From Dichetophora obliterata (Eukaryota; Arthropoda; Insecta; Diptera; Sciomyzidae), in the NCBI GenBank assembly GCA_963920525.1, contig OY986438.1, forward strand, positions 182,884,888 to 182,948,887: a DNA stretch of 64,000 bases. Reading direction: 5' to 3'. Below are positions 23,823 through 35,269 of the stretch, one piece after another. A program made the translations under genes and the position numbers. How positions within the stretch are numbered: position 1 is the first letter of the stretch; each line of letters begins with the position of its first letter. Under the pieces are notes generated by a model. The model saw nothing but the letters and a program-made list of their open reading frames with translations, was not told the DNA's origin and did no database searches.

Positions 23823-24200
23823 TAGGATGTCCCAAAAAAAATCGTTTTTGATGGCCTTGGCCATTCCTTTTCCATATAGGTAGCTCTAAGAAGCGAGCCA
23901 CAGACCACCAAATAATAATCCGATGAAAATGAAATTTGGATATGCCATAACAGACAAAATTTGGGGGAACACTTTTTTTAACCATTTTGCTTAAAAGATA
24001 ATGGCTCTAAATTCAATTTACCAGCAAAACTGATTTTTCCCCATACAAATCGTATGGGAAAATTAGAAAATGAATTCGCGACCTCTAAAACTTTACCAAT
24101 TGAGATGCGCTTTACAGAGAGTGTTTTTAAGGTCAAGTGGAAGTATTAAAGCCACGGACATCTGTCAAAATAAAAAAAAATATATTTTTGGGGCACCCTA
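23823..24200. mobile_element. 378-bp MITE, TAGGG ends, perfect 8-bp target duplication
   Basis: The ends are TAGGATGTCCCAAAAAAAAT and, on the other strand, TAGGGTGCCCCAAAAATATA. The octamer ATATACAT lies directly on both sides (23815-23822 and 24201-24208). An 8-bp duplication with a YAGGG-type terminus suggests a hAT-derived element, though other 8-bp superfamilies are possible. Non-coding. Same end type as 32993-33935. Confidence 0.85.
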
Positions 24201-24208
24201 ATATACAT

Positions 24209-25873
24209 ATGCATATATCAGTCAGTATCTTATTTTGCAATTTTTATCGAAAGGCAGTTTCTAAAAAAATGTGTAGAAAATATGTGCGGTTTTCAAATCA
24301 CAAGGTACGGAAAACATTCAAATGTGCCTAACATTTTTAATGCTACAAAGTGATGATTAATCAATGAACGCAAGAATTTCTAAGGGGGGCAACTTTTTTA
24401 CTACTTCTTTTGCTCATTTTCCAGTCATGCCCACTACGTGTCGGCAATTAAAATGCAATTATATTCATTTCAAAATTTTGCATGATTAATTACAACACTA
24501 TTTATCCATAATACACACTTTTTACTAATTCATTCATACTTGCTCGTTTTTTCACGACCTTCTCCGCCTCTTTTCGTACTGCCATCATTTGCCATTTGCT
24601 GTTTCACGTGTTCACATGTCCAGCTGTCAATTTGAATGCAAAACGCCATCATGTTCACTCAGCATGCAATTTCATAATTTATAACGCAACAACCAAAGCG
24701 ACAACAAACAACAACATTAATATTTGAAACCTAACAATTTCACACCACATTTCATTCGAGCAAATAAAACTTTATAAATGAATGATATAGAAGAAAAACA
24801 AGAAAATACTACAAAAAATGCGAAAAAATTCTGCGAAATTAAGACATTAGTTATAATGTATTTTAACATGGCCGACAGCTAAAGAACGCCTTCATTTTAT
24901 CATTTTTCATTTTATGTTTGTGTTGCTTTGCTGTTTATTTTAAATTGCCATCGTTGTTGGTGTTGTTTATTGTACGTACTACAGCGGGACGTTTTTGTAG
25001 CGCTCCATGTGTTGCCACCAATTATTTGACACCATTCAATTTAAACCATAATAGAGTTAAAACCAAAAGAAAAAACTTAGAAGGTAAAGCATAAGTTTAG
25101 CTCATTTGGATTCGTCATCAGTGCTAAAAGGCAGAACAACAAAAAAACTATCAGAAAATTGTGGCAACTGGCGTTGGGTCAAACACTATAATTAGCGAAA
25201 ACGAACCATTACAGTTGCTGCCGCTGCTGCAGCGCACCGAATTGACCATAATTGTTATTGTGCTATAATTTAATACTTGTAGCTGTTTTTGTTAAAAACA
25301 GCGTTATTTTTCTTGGAACACCACCATTAGGTGGTTAGATGAGGGCATTTTTAATGCCACATGCAAAAAAACTAACTTCATTTCTTGGAATAGATTTGCG
25401 TTTTGTGCATTTTGCCAAGCTCATTGAAGAACCAAATCATTTAGAAATGCAATCAGAATAAAAAAATGCCAACAATGATGCCGATTAGCAAAATAAAAAC
25501 ATTTAGGGCCACAATTAAAACTACTAAATAAAATCGCCCGTTTAGAGATGCGAACCAAGGCACACTTAATTTCTCTTATAAAATTAACTAACAGTGGTAA
25601 ATCTTAGTTATATTCGTAACATTGCAAAAAACTTATAGTAGATGGAATAAATTCAGGAACAAAATCCTTTTAGTATTTAAAGTGTTGTTTTCTGTTTCTG
25701 TTCACGTTGTTTAAGTGGCAGCGTAACATGCCGCATTAGACCACTCTTCTAACATCTGGAATATCTCAAAAAGTTATTCTTTGCAAAAATTTTGTTTAGA
25801 AACAATTGTATTATTATTTATACGTTCTTTTTTTTGCCATTGTCATAAAAAATTACTTATTTAGGTCTTTATT
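24209..25873. other. No gene recognised; probable intron
   Basis: A/T-rich sequence with CAACAACAA words and no open frame of note. It lies between two blocks of the hairpin array and is probably part of the same non-coding region. Confidence 0.45.
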
Positions 25874-26176
25874 ACAAAATTCCCTACAGGGAATTTTTTA
25901 TTTTTCTAGTAAAATCCATTTTTACAACTAAAACCATTACATATAGTGCAATCCAACTTAATATTGGTGTTTTTAAAAAATTCCCAAAAAAGGGAAATTT
26001 TTTGAAAAGCACAAAATTTGTTTCTTAAGCTTGAAACACACCAATTAATGCATTTATATACTTTCTAGCAATTATTTTAAAAATTTCCTTAACAGGGATA
26101 TTTTAATTTTTTATTTGTTTTAGGCAAAATTAAAAAATGTCATAAAATTTCCAATTCCCAAAAAGAGAAATTTTTA
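25874..26176. repeat. Degenerate hairpin array, block 2
   Basis: Four copies of the TTTCCC...GGGAAATTTT hairpin occur at about 25876-25900, 25974-26003, 26079-26105 and 26152-26175. The sequences between them (for example 'acaactaaaaccatt', 'tactttctagca') reappear in the same order in block 3 at 30655-31113. The two blocks are therefore diverged copies of the same multi-hairpin segment. Confidence 0.75.
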
Positions 26177-27049
26177 TTTTCTTATGTGTTCATTTACATT
26201 TAGGGGTAAAATTGTGTTTTTAGGTATTGATTACAAATTTCACTTATAAGTTATTGCCCATTAGCAAAATCAAAATATTTCAGTGCCACAATTAAAATTA
26301 CTCAATTATATTGCTTGCTTAAAAATGGGAACATTTCATATCTTTTACAAAACATTCATAGATTAATTTAGTTATTTTGCCATGTATCGTAATATTGCCA
26401 AAAAATTTTGTTTTATATAGGCACAACAAATTTTTTGTTTTGTTGATTTCAGTTTTTTTACATTAATAAAAAGGCAGCAATTAACAGCAACATCCAGCAC
26501 AAACCAACAATTTCACTCTTCGAATACCTGGAATATTGCAAAAAAATTTTTTGAATGTATTTAGAGTACATTTGTATTTGTATTGTATTAGATCAAATAT
26601 GTTGACATTTAAGAATCATCTTTTACATGCCACATATACGGGGAGATAACAACTAAATCTTGTTTAAATTTAACATTAAATAAATTAATAAAAAGAAAAA
26701 CATTGAATAAATTAAATTATAAATAATTAAGAATTACATTGCAACATTGCAATTGAAAGAAAATTATAAGGATTATGACAAGTGTAAAATGAAACTTAAA
26801 CACTATGTTACTCTAAAATAGAAATAAAAAAGATTGTATATACAGTTTTAAAGAGAATAGAAATTCAAAAGAGCGAATAGGAAAGAGTTAAGAGAAGTAT
26901 TTGAAAATTAAATGGTTAAAGTACTTAACCCGAAACACCCTGTCGTTGCCATATGGGCACGCAAACACAAACACTTAAAATGTGCTTATTTTAGTTTAAA
27001 CCATTTTATATTTGCGTTAACAGGTCATTCTAAAAATTTAACAAAAAAT
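26177..27049. other. No gene recognised
   Basis: A/T-rich sequence without a recognisable element or open frame. It separates hairpin block 2 from the 3' end of the reverse non-LTR element. Confidence 0.4.
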
Positions 27050-27104
27050 TTATTCAGGGTGATTCGGGTTAATATTTGAGACACTTCTTAAATTATGAGG
27101 CAGT

Positions 27105-27839
27105 AGGAATGGCAATTAAAATTCATTACTCGATTAATGTATCAAATGATTAATTGCAAGACAAAAGAAAATAATTGCAATTAATTGCATTAAATCGATT
27201 AATCGGAACTCTCAATTCTTTTTGTTTTTAATATTAAAAAAACAAAAAACTTGTTTATAATGTTTTTGATCTATTGAATATATATAGAATATATGTAATA
27301 TACATCGCTCATTTACTTCAATAAAATAATTGAAATATCGCTAAAGTTCAGACAAAACTTACAACAGGCTCATCAGCTTCTTTTGCATGTTTGAGTTTAA
27401 TATGCTGATTCATGTTGCTCGTGTTCGAATATTTAAATTGTTTTTCGCATAATCTCCATATTACGAAGCTTGAATTTTTCACTTTGGAAAAATGTTTCCA
27501 CACTTCTTTTCGCAAGGGTGTCATTTCAACACAAGTACAAATTATTTATAATATAAAATTATGTAACTTCTGATGTGACTTTAAGAAATGACAGAGATGT
27601 GTTACTCAAAAGCAGGGTTGCAAGTTTGCAACATTTGAAACGGGATTTGATACGTTTTTTAGTACCATGAAAATGCTGTTAAGCAAACAAATCATGTGTT
27701 AGACAAATGTAACTTCGAAATTGATCAATTATAATTATTCAATTAATTGCTCGATTAATCGGAACAGAATAATCGAGACAACTAAATCGATTATTGAGAA
27801 AAAATACTCGATTAATGTTAGTCATCTTGCCATTCCTTT
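27105..27839 (-). mobile_element. hAT-derived element with 8-bp duplication and BED-finger relic
   Basis: It is flanked by a perfect octamer GAGGCAGT (27097-27104 and 27840-27847) and has matching ends AGGAATGGCAA on both strands. Removing it restores the reverse transcriptase sequence WNSLP...NLRSVSN. The minus strand near 27360-27480 encodes WRLCEKQFKYSNTSNMNQHI then KLKHAK. This is the second half of a BED zinc finger, the DNA-binding domain of many hAT transposases. CGATTAAT/ATTAATCG words cluster near both ends. No catalytic domain remains. Confidence 0.85.
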
Positions 27840-28963
27840 GAGGCAGTGAATTCCAAAGCCTTATCGCTCTACCGAAAAACAGTCTACTGGAGTTTTTAAA
27901 ATTCTACGTCGCAATAACGGGGTTCATGCTTCTGTTTGATCGAAGGAATGGTAATTTTTCAAATTGATAACTAGGACAATGTGATTGTATTGTAAAAAAT
28001 GCAATTTCTTGCATCAAAGGTAGCTGGATACACTTCGACCTAATATTTTATTAGAAAAGGATGAAGATTTCGTAAGACATAGTAGATTTTCCATACTCAT
28101 GAATTGTTGTGATCTTCGCAAAACAGGAACGAGTTGATCCTATGTACAAGATTAAAGGCCTCACTGACAAATTTTAATTTAACGCTGTTGAGAAAAATTG
28201 GAGAAACATTAATTTTTCTATAAGGTGTCTTAGAAATCGGCCGGACAAAATATTAAAGAGGGTTTAATTACGGCAAGTTTGCTCTGACTCATTCAGCTAC
28301 TTTATTTGGATCTTCGTTTACTTTCGCACAGAGCTCATCAACAAGATGGTGCTTGACATATAAAATTGCAGGTCATCAACATAAGCTTGCATGGTAACAT
28401 CACTGCATTTACTGAAAATATCGTTAATAAACATAGTAAACATAAGTGGGCCATGAACTGACCCTTACGGAACTCCACTTGAGGTTATTTTAAATAACGA
28501 AAAATTATTCCCCAATTTTACTCTTTGAGATTTACCACCCAAATAGCTTTCCAAAAAACGATGTGCTGTGTCCGAAAATCCAAGGTTTTTTAAGCTTTCT
28601 AAGCAAAATTGTATAGTTCACAGTATTAAATGTCTTAAACAAATCTTGTCTGACAAAGCAAGCTTAATTGACCCATATTATATGGCTTTCTTATGTCATT
28701 CAGAACTTTTACCATAGCAGTTGAACAGCTGCGCCTTTGACGAAAACCATAATGAAAATGGGACATAAGCCCAAATGTGCTTATGTGTTGGAAAATTTGT
28801 TCAGCCCTTACAGACTCACAGATCTTAGAGATCGAGGATAGTATGCGTATTGATCGAAAATCAGCTAGTTCAAAAGTATTAGATTTTTTGCTATAGGAAT
28901 AATGGTTGCCATTTTTCAAACCAAAGCATATCTTGAAGTTGTGAAGCAGTGATTGATTTTATG

Positions 28964-29687
28964 CACTCAAAAAATTGATTAGTAAAATTTCTACGAATAA
29001 TATTAGTAAACAAAATATTCGTACATTCTACAAATATGCGTACAATATACAATGTATTTTTATTGTGATATCTTTACGAATTCATTCGTAAAATCTTTAT
29101 AATGCCTGATGTAGTATCTACGAATATATTTGTTTTATATACTAATGATATTTGTAAACAAAAATAAATCAATTCGTATTAGTGCATTGTACATAAAAAT
29201 AATAATATAAATAAATAATAATATTCGTAAATTTCTCGTACAAATAACTTCGTAATTTCTTTCATTACATTCGTAGTATTCGTTGCTAATGCTTTCGTAC
29301 TATTTACGAATGAAAAATAATATTAGTAGAAACAATTCATTCGTAGGCTGACCGTACAAATTATTAGTAGAATGTACGAATTATTAGTATAGTTTAAAAA
29401 ATTGAAAATCGAAATCGTTCAGCCTTGTTTGTAGAACATCTACAGAACATAAGGAACTGTATGATTGTCAAGTGACTTTAGCCTACTGGTAGAGTGCGTA
29501 GCCCGTAAACTAAAGAGCCGAGGTTCAAACTCCAGCTCAGACAGAATTTTTTTTTTGGCTAGTTTTTACGAATAAAATATTCGTAATATGTACTAATATA
29601 GTCGATTCTACGAATCCTATTCGTGACTGAAAACTACGAATAAAATTTATAGAATGGAGGCAAATTGCACACAAATATTTTTGAGTG
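28964..29687. mobile_element. Inverted-repeat element (CACTCAAAAA ends) full of TACGAAT/ATTCGTA words
   Basis: The ends CACTCAAAAAATTG and, reverse-complemented, CACTCAAAAATATTTG border an insertion that splits the reverse transcriptase between VT and HKINH. A 2-bp TG repeat flanks it (28962-28963 and 29688-29689), where related elements have TA. More than a dozen ATTCGTA/TACGAAT heptamers are spread over the element in both orientations. A tRNA-like SINE head lies inside at 29474-29560. Confidence 0.75.
29474..29560 (+). repeat. tRNA-like SINE head
   Basis: TAGCCTACTGGTAGAGTGCG contains an A-box match, and GGTTCAAACTCC is a B-box match about 45 bases later. The phrase AGCTCAGACAGAA that joins head to body in the full SINE follows, then a T run. 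The body is absent. It lies inside the element 28964-29687. Confidence 0.7.
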
Positions 29688-30263
29688 TGCGTAACTGGAC
29701 TAAGTATATATGGCAGTAAACATTTAAGAAATTTTATAGAAATACCATCTTCACCAATAGCATTTGATTTAATTTTTTTATTGCATCAAATTGAAGTTAA
29801 TTTGGTATATTTTGAACAGACATTTCATCATATTCAGACATGGATGAAGAATCGTTTATAGAACTAGCAACGAAAAAGCCATTTAGTAGATTAGGGTCAA
29901 TACGGCTTGCTTCAGATTCTATTTTATATACACCTTAGCTCCTAAGATTGGACCATAGCTTCTTCGGGGGTTATGATAGATTTATCTTGGACATGAAGTA
30001 CTTCTGTTTTGATAGCCAAACAGCACTCGTAGCTTCATTTCTCAGTTTCTTATGTAGCTCCCAGTTTAGAGCAGTGGGGTCACGCTTTCTTTTGGTATAA
30101 GCTCTATTGCGTCTTTTTAATGCCAATTTTACAGAATACGTAAATCAGGGACAAATGTTATGGACCACACAAAGGTTTCGCACAAGAACATGAGCATTAA
30201 ATAAGTTGTTAATATTGTTAATGAAAAAACGTAGTTTTTTGTCAACATTCGTATTATTAATTT

Positions 30264-30600
30264 TTTTGTATGGTAACGTACTGGGTAAAGTGCGTGGTCC
30301 GTAAGCTAAAAAACCGCGGTAGTTCGGGCTCAATCCACAGCTCATACCGAAAGTTTTTTAATTATATTAATATTTCTGTTCGACCGACACCTCTCTGTAG
30401 ACAATGGCAAAACTCAGATAGTAAAAATTGCCATTTAAAGATTCTTGAGAACGTAAGCCGTTCGGAGTCGGCATAAAACTAGCAGGTCTAGTTCTAGATC
30501 ATTTGTGTCCAAGCATTTAATAACACGCACGACACAATTGATCAATAGAAGCTCGGTTGAAGTCCTTTCAAAGGCTGAAATGGCCTATTGGTTTTTTTTT
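30264..30600 (+). repeat. tRNA-derived SINE, full-length, 12-bp target duplication
   Basis: The copy follows the full SINE at 52545-52881 from GTAACGTACTGGGTAAAGTG through the body (AGACAATGGCAAAACTCAGA, CCGTTCGGAGTCGGCATAAA) to a T-rich tail. The direct repeat TATTATTAATTT lies at 30252-30263 and 30601-30612. It inserted in the 5' part of the reverse non-LTR element. Confidence 0.9.
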
Positions 30601-30654
30601 TATTATTAATTTAACTCCATTTTTGCGTTCTTTTTGTAAAAAATTACTAATTTC

Positions 30655-31113
30655 AAACTAAATTACTTATTTTCCTAAAGGGTATTTATTATTTTCCTGA
30701 TAAAATCTATTTTTGCAACGAAAACCATTCACTCCAGTCAAATTTAATTCAAAACTTATTGTTTTGAAAATTTCCCAAAAAAGGGATATTTTTAAAAAAG
30801 CATAAAAATGGTTTATTTAGCCTTTGAGCATACAAATAATTGCATTTTTATAGTTTCTAGCAGGGATTTTATAAATTTCCCAAACAGGGAAATTTTAATT
30901 TTTTTCATTTTTTGCAGGTAAAAACTACAAAACAAGCATAAAAATTCCAATTTAAGAGTAAAATTGCTCTTTTAGCTACGGAGCATTAACTTTACAACAA
31001 AGGAAATTTCTTTAATAGCAGGTACTTTGTTTATTTATCTTTGAACATAACCCATATTGCATTTTTGTATTGCGGACAGCATTGAGAAAAATTTCCCAAC
31101 AGGGGCATTTTTC
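30655..31113. repeat. Degenerate hairpin array, block 3
   Basis: Four hairpins occur at about 30669-30690, 30766-30792, 30871-30897 and 31087-31113, with the core TTTCCC...GGGAAATTTT variably decayed. Spacer phrases ('gcaacgaaaaccatt', 'agtttctagca') match block 2 at 25874-26176 in the same order. Confidence 0.75.
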
Positions 31114-32519
31114 TTTGTGGGTTTGTTTTAACCAAAAATCGAGACATATAAAGGCAACACTTTCAGAAAGCAACTTAAATGATTTTTTATCACATATTTC
31201 CGCATTGTTAAAGAAACTTTTCATAATTTTCATTACTGCTCTTTACTAAGTATAATATTGTACATTAATAAATCTTATAAAATTAGTAGAGAAAATGTAA
31301 TATTTTTGTTGATTTCTAAAGGGAATACTACTTTTAAAAAAAATGTATCTTAACTCCTTCCAATAACCAATTAGTGCTTGTCATGGTCATTATATACTCT
31401 AAAATAATGAACCGCTTAATTGGGAATGCTTTCTTTATTCTCAATGCCCTAGTTCTTGTCTAGTTACTCTGTTCGGTTTTATGCTTCTTAAAGACCATTT
31501 ATAATTATGCTCTTTTCATAGATTCGAAGATATGTTCCAACAACTAAAAATAATCACAAGATCAAAGTCTCATACAAAGAAGACAACACGATGCATTTGC
31601 CTAGACACAAAAACAGATCAAAGAAAATTGCCATTCGTTGCTAGGCTAAACATACCAGTTCATTTTAGCTTTGTTTCTATAACTTCTCTACAAAATTGAA
31701 AAAAAAATAAATCTAATCTTAAAAATACATAACTTAATATTTCGTTAAAATATTAAAAATCAATATTTCTTTCGTTAGGAGGTACTCAGCTTCAACGCCT
31801 GCTTTGCCCCTAATGCTGCATTAACGATTTGCTGCAAAAGATTTCAATTCCGGCAGCCGCTCGAAGATGTTGCTGGTGCTGTGGTTGACGAGGTGTGGAG
31901 CCATTCCCTGCCTGCCCGCCTGCATGTCTTGTTGTAGATAAATGAAAGATTTTTTAAAATTTTGCAATTTGCATTCATGCAAGCAATATTTTGGGACAGC
32001 TGCCAGCAACACTCGCTGGCATGCATGCAAGATGGCGTTGAATTGATTCCTTTGAGGGTTTATTTTTAGCGCGCCAATTGGGGGAAAAGTATTGCAATGG
32101 CATTTTAATGAGCCATGATTGTAGAGACAAAATAGATTGAGAGCCAATTGAGTAGCGCAGTATGAGTGGATAATGAGGCAGCAATTAAATTGATATCATT
32201 TTTACAGCAAAAAAAAAGGATATAGGAAGAGAATTGCGGTTAATCTATGAATTTGGCTCGGTTGAATTTGAAGATAAAAGCAAAAATTGCTTTAGCTATA
32301 AAAGTCACTATTAAATTGGGATGGAAAGGAAGCTTAGTGGTTAGTTTAATTGTTTAGTTTTTATATAACTGGGGCAAATTTTTCATTTGCAAGTTATTTT
32401 TTTTATTATTATAACGATTTTTCTTTCCTCGATTCAAAATGGTGTAGCAACACTATGTATGAAATGGACTTTGCTATAAAAATATTCAGAACAAGCTAAA
32501 GATATATAACTTTACATTA
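31114..32519. other. No gene recognised
   Basis: A/T-rich except for a GC-richer patch at about 31780-32180 ('cgcctgctttgcccctaatg', 'ccctgcctgcccgcctgcat'). That patch carries a 108-codon open frame on the minus strand with no recognisable domain. The patch could be a conserved non-coding element. Confidence 0.35.
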
Positions 32520-32953
32520 GGTGGCGTCCATTAATTACGTGAGGTGATTTTTGCGATTTTCTTACCACCCCCGCCCCCTTAGTGAGATATCGTGCGATTT
32601 GTCTGGACCCCCTCTACCCTCGACCACCCCTCTAATCACACGTGAAATTGCCCAAAATGCGTGTTTTCGGTTAATCTATCCTTCATTGTATTGGATTTAT
32701 TAAAAACAAATTTATTTAATTATTTTTATTTAGAACTAGTTGAGAATAGTATCTAAGACTACTGAGAAGGTAGTTTAAAATCACAATGAAAAAAATCGAA
32801 CAATAAAATACTTATTAAAAGTAAGTCATTTAAAATAAGAAAAAATTACGTATATTTGCGAGAATCCCTTCTCCCCCGTGTGTGAATGAGTGCGATTCGG
32901 CTTAATCCCCGCCCCCTAAACGCCACACGTAATTAAGGGACGCCCCCCTTTTT
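32520..32953. mobile_element. Inverted-repeat MITE (GGTGGCGTCCATTAATTACG ends)
   Basis: The left end GTGGCGTCCATTAATTACGT and the right end, read in reverse as GGGGCGTCCCTTAATTACGT, match over about 25 bp. C-rich phrases 'caccccCgcccc'-like follow inside both ends. No coding sequence. The target duplication is not clear. Confidence 0.7.
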
Positions 32954-32992
32954 GAGATTAACGTTTCACGGAAAAATATGTTGTATGTATTT

Positions 32993-33935
32993 TAGGGCGG
33001 GTCGATTTGTAGGGAGTGAAAAAATTCACCAATTTCCCTATGATTTCCGTATTCTATGGGTTATTCCATGAAAATTTGCCGAAGGAACCATACCTCTATC
33101 GTTAAAATCGAGTCCCCTACTTTTTGTTGGTAGATTTTTTCCCAAATTGACGTTCGTATGAAATATTACCTACACGTTCACATCCATAACTCAAAAACTA
33201 TTTCCAGTAGGCAATTTACAAAAAAATCTCCAACATTGGTCCAACGGTTCAAAAGTTACGGACATTTTTGTCCAAATTTTGGACCATTTTCCCATTTTTT
33301 TCATGATTTTGTCCAAAAATATTACTTTCATGGCCATTTTTTTGGCTCAATCCATTATTTAATTCAATTTACAATTCAAAACGAAGAGTTTAAGCCCAAA
33401 TTTATCGAATTCGGTTGATTAATTCATGCGATTTATTATTTTGTTATTTTGTTTTAGCAATATCGCATGAATTAATCAACCGAATTCGATAAATTTGGGC
33501 TTAAACTCTTCGTTTTGAATTGTAAACTGAATTAAATAATGGATTGAGCCAAAAAAATGGCCATGAAAGTAATATTCTTGGACAAAATCATGAAAAAAAT
33601 GGAAAAATGGTCCAAAATTTGGGCAAAAATGCCCGTAACTTTTGAACCGTTAGACCAATATTGGAGATTTTTTTTGTAAATTGATCAAAATGAGCTCACC
33701 TTTCCAACGCGCCTTAAACCCGCGATTAAACCCGATCGATAGTTTTTGAGTTATGGATGTGAACGTGTAGGTAATATTTCATACGAACGTCAATTTGGGA
33801 AAAAATCTACCAACAAAAAGTAGGGGACTCGATTTTAACGATAGAGGTATGGTTCCTTCGGAAAATGTTCATGGAATAACCCATAGAATACGGAAATCAT
33901 AGGGAAATTGTCGAAAAATAAATCGACCCGCCCTA
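32993..33935. mobile_element. 943-bp foldback element, TAGGG ends, perfect 8-bp duplication
   Basis: The two halves are near-perfect reverse complements for about 420 bp each, starting TAGGGCGGGTCGATTT, with a short central loop near 33425-33465. The octamer ATGTATTT lies on both sides (32985-32992 and 33936-33943). There is no protein. The high arm identity suggests recent insertion or gene conversion between the arms. The end type and duplication length match 23823-24200. Confidence 0.9.
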
Positions 33936-33943
33936 ATGTATTT

Positions 33944-34735
33944 ATATAAAATATTTTCGTAGGGCAGCAAGATTCTGTACATTTTCTGAACTCCAGATTT
34001 GGTATTTTAAAAAAGCAATCGTCGTTTTATTAAAACTAAAATTCAAAACACTTGAAAGGTAGCTATTTCTTCGGTGAACTTTTCTATAACTTTATAACGT
34101 TGTAACTTTAAATATCGTAGACCAATCGAAAAACTTTGCTAGAGCCCAAGTACATTAAAAAAATTAATCATATAAAAATAGTAAATGTTACTATATTGAA
34201 AGTTTTGCAGTCCAATGAAGTATACAAATCCTATAAGGTATTGCTTGGAAACATATTGACCCTAGCGAAATTATCGTGTGTGCCATTTTTTCCAAACTGA
34301 ATTTTTTATGCAAATATGTTCTGCACTCCCCAACGCATCACCTGGTAAAATATTGTAACTGAAATCCTTATAGTAAATAAGTTAATTATCTAAACGCATG
34401 TAAAATTTGGTTTTGTTATTGCAAGCTAAAGCATAGAAAAGTAGAAAAAATTTGTACTGTAAAATAAATTTTTTGGCACACACGATTAATTCGCGCAAAA
34501 GGGTGCGATATAATGAATATAAATAACATTTTGGTAAAAATAAATTAAAAACTTGTCAAAAAATACATTCGAAATTCTCAAAAATCTCGACTTTTCACTT
34601 TTGTTAAACAATAAAGCGCAATATCTTCGTCATTTTATCATTTATTTAGACTTTTGAAACTGAATATTAAAGATCTTCAAGTACTCGTTAAAACTTATTA
34701 CTTATTAATTGCTATAAAACCAAGGATTTTGAATA
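33944..34735. other. No gene recognised
   Basis: A/T-rich sequence with no element boundary or open frame that I can support. Confidence 0.4.
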
Positions 34736-34966
34736 TTATGTTGATTTTCTATGATTTAAATACAAATTCTAAATGTTTGATAGTTTAAAACATTCTTGTT
34801 TTTAAATACAAATTCTAGTTGTTTGATAGGTTAGAACAATTAATTGATCTAACGAATTTTTTTCCAAAGAAACAACAACAACATTTTCGGTATGAAAAGG
34901 AAAACATCACAAGCTGATTTTATTGCAATTTCGGCCCTGCTAAAGGTTTCATCAGAAATCTTTGTG
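34736..34966. repeat. Dispersed repeat copy 2
   Basis: Shares with 14784-15062, in the same order, the phrases ATTTAAATACAAATTCTAAA, GTTTGATAG, AACAATTAATTG, CCAAAGAAACAACAACAACA, CAATTTCGGCCCTGCTAAAG and CATCAGAAATCTTTGTG. Unlike copy 1, no reverse arm follows. The class is unknown. The minus strand of the shared part is open (KISDEAFSRAEIAIKSA-like), which may reflect an old coding origin. Confidence 0.65.
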
Positions 34967-35269
34967 ATGCCGGCGGCAATCGATCCCGGGCCGTGCATTT
35001 CAGATTTCAGCTTCTATTTCTCAGTTTTTCTCCCTTTTCTTGTTATTTTTTTTATTTTTGCTTTACCTCAGTTTATGCTTATGTTATTATTTTTTAATAT
35101 TTTCACATTTTTTCAAAAGGATGTAAAACGTATTAGAAATACCTATGATTTTAAATCTCAAACGTTAAGAACTATTAAGAACACTATCTGCGGCATAATT
35201 TTAAAAAGTAAACAAGTACATATGGGCATTTCCATGGTCAAGCACGCGACATTCGTACGCCTTTGAGGT

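Larger units (their letters stand above)
27050..30635 (-). pseudogene. Jockey-like non-LTR retrotransposon, reverse strand, with three nested insertions
   Basis: Read from 30635 down, the pieces are as follows. Linker region: KKLRFFINNINNLFNAHVLV, KLALKRRNRAYTKRKRDP. RT entry: ELADFRSIRILSSISKICES. Then MSHFHYGFRQRRSCSTAMVK, a decayed SGVP-stop-GSVHGPLMFTMF block, QAYVDDLQFYMS (the YADD site reads YVDD), and a C-terminal FEKLPFLRSNRS, SSRLFFGRAIRLWNSLP and NLRSVSNINPNHP. It is cut by a SINE (30264-30600), a TA-type element (28964-29687) and a hAT derivative (27105-27839). In each case the protein resumes on the far side. Several stops and a mutated catalytic motif make it dead. The endonuclease is missing, so the copy is 5'-truncated. 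Confidence 0.85.

Noticed and set aside
31821..32147. 108-codon minus-strand frame in a GC-richer patch
   Set aside because: No recognisable domain, overlapping frames of similar length exist, and there is no splice or promoter support. Kept only as a possible conserved non-coding patch.
34892..35266. 124-codon ATG-started frame with a long hydrophobic stretch
   Set aside because: Its first third lies in the dispersed repeat shared with 14784-15062, and the hydrophobic part comes from a T-rich tract that gives Phe and Leu in any such frame. No domain or splice context supports it.
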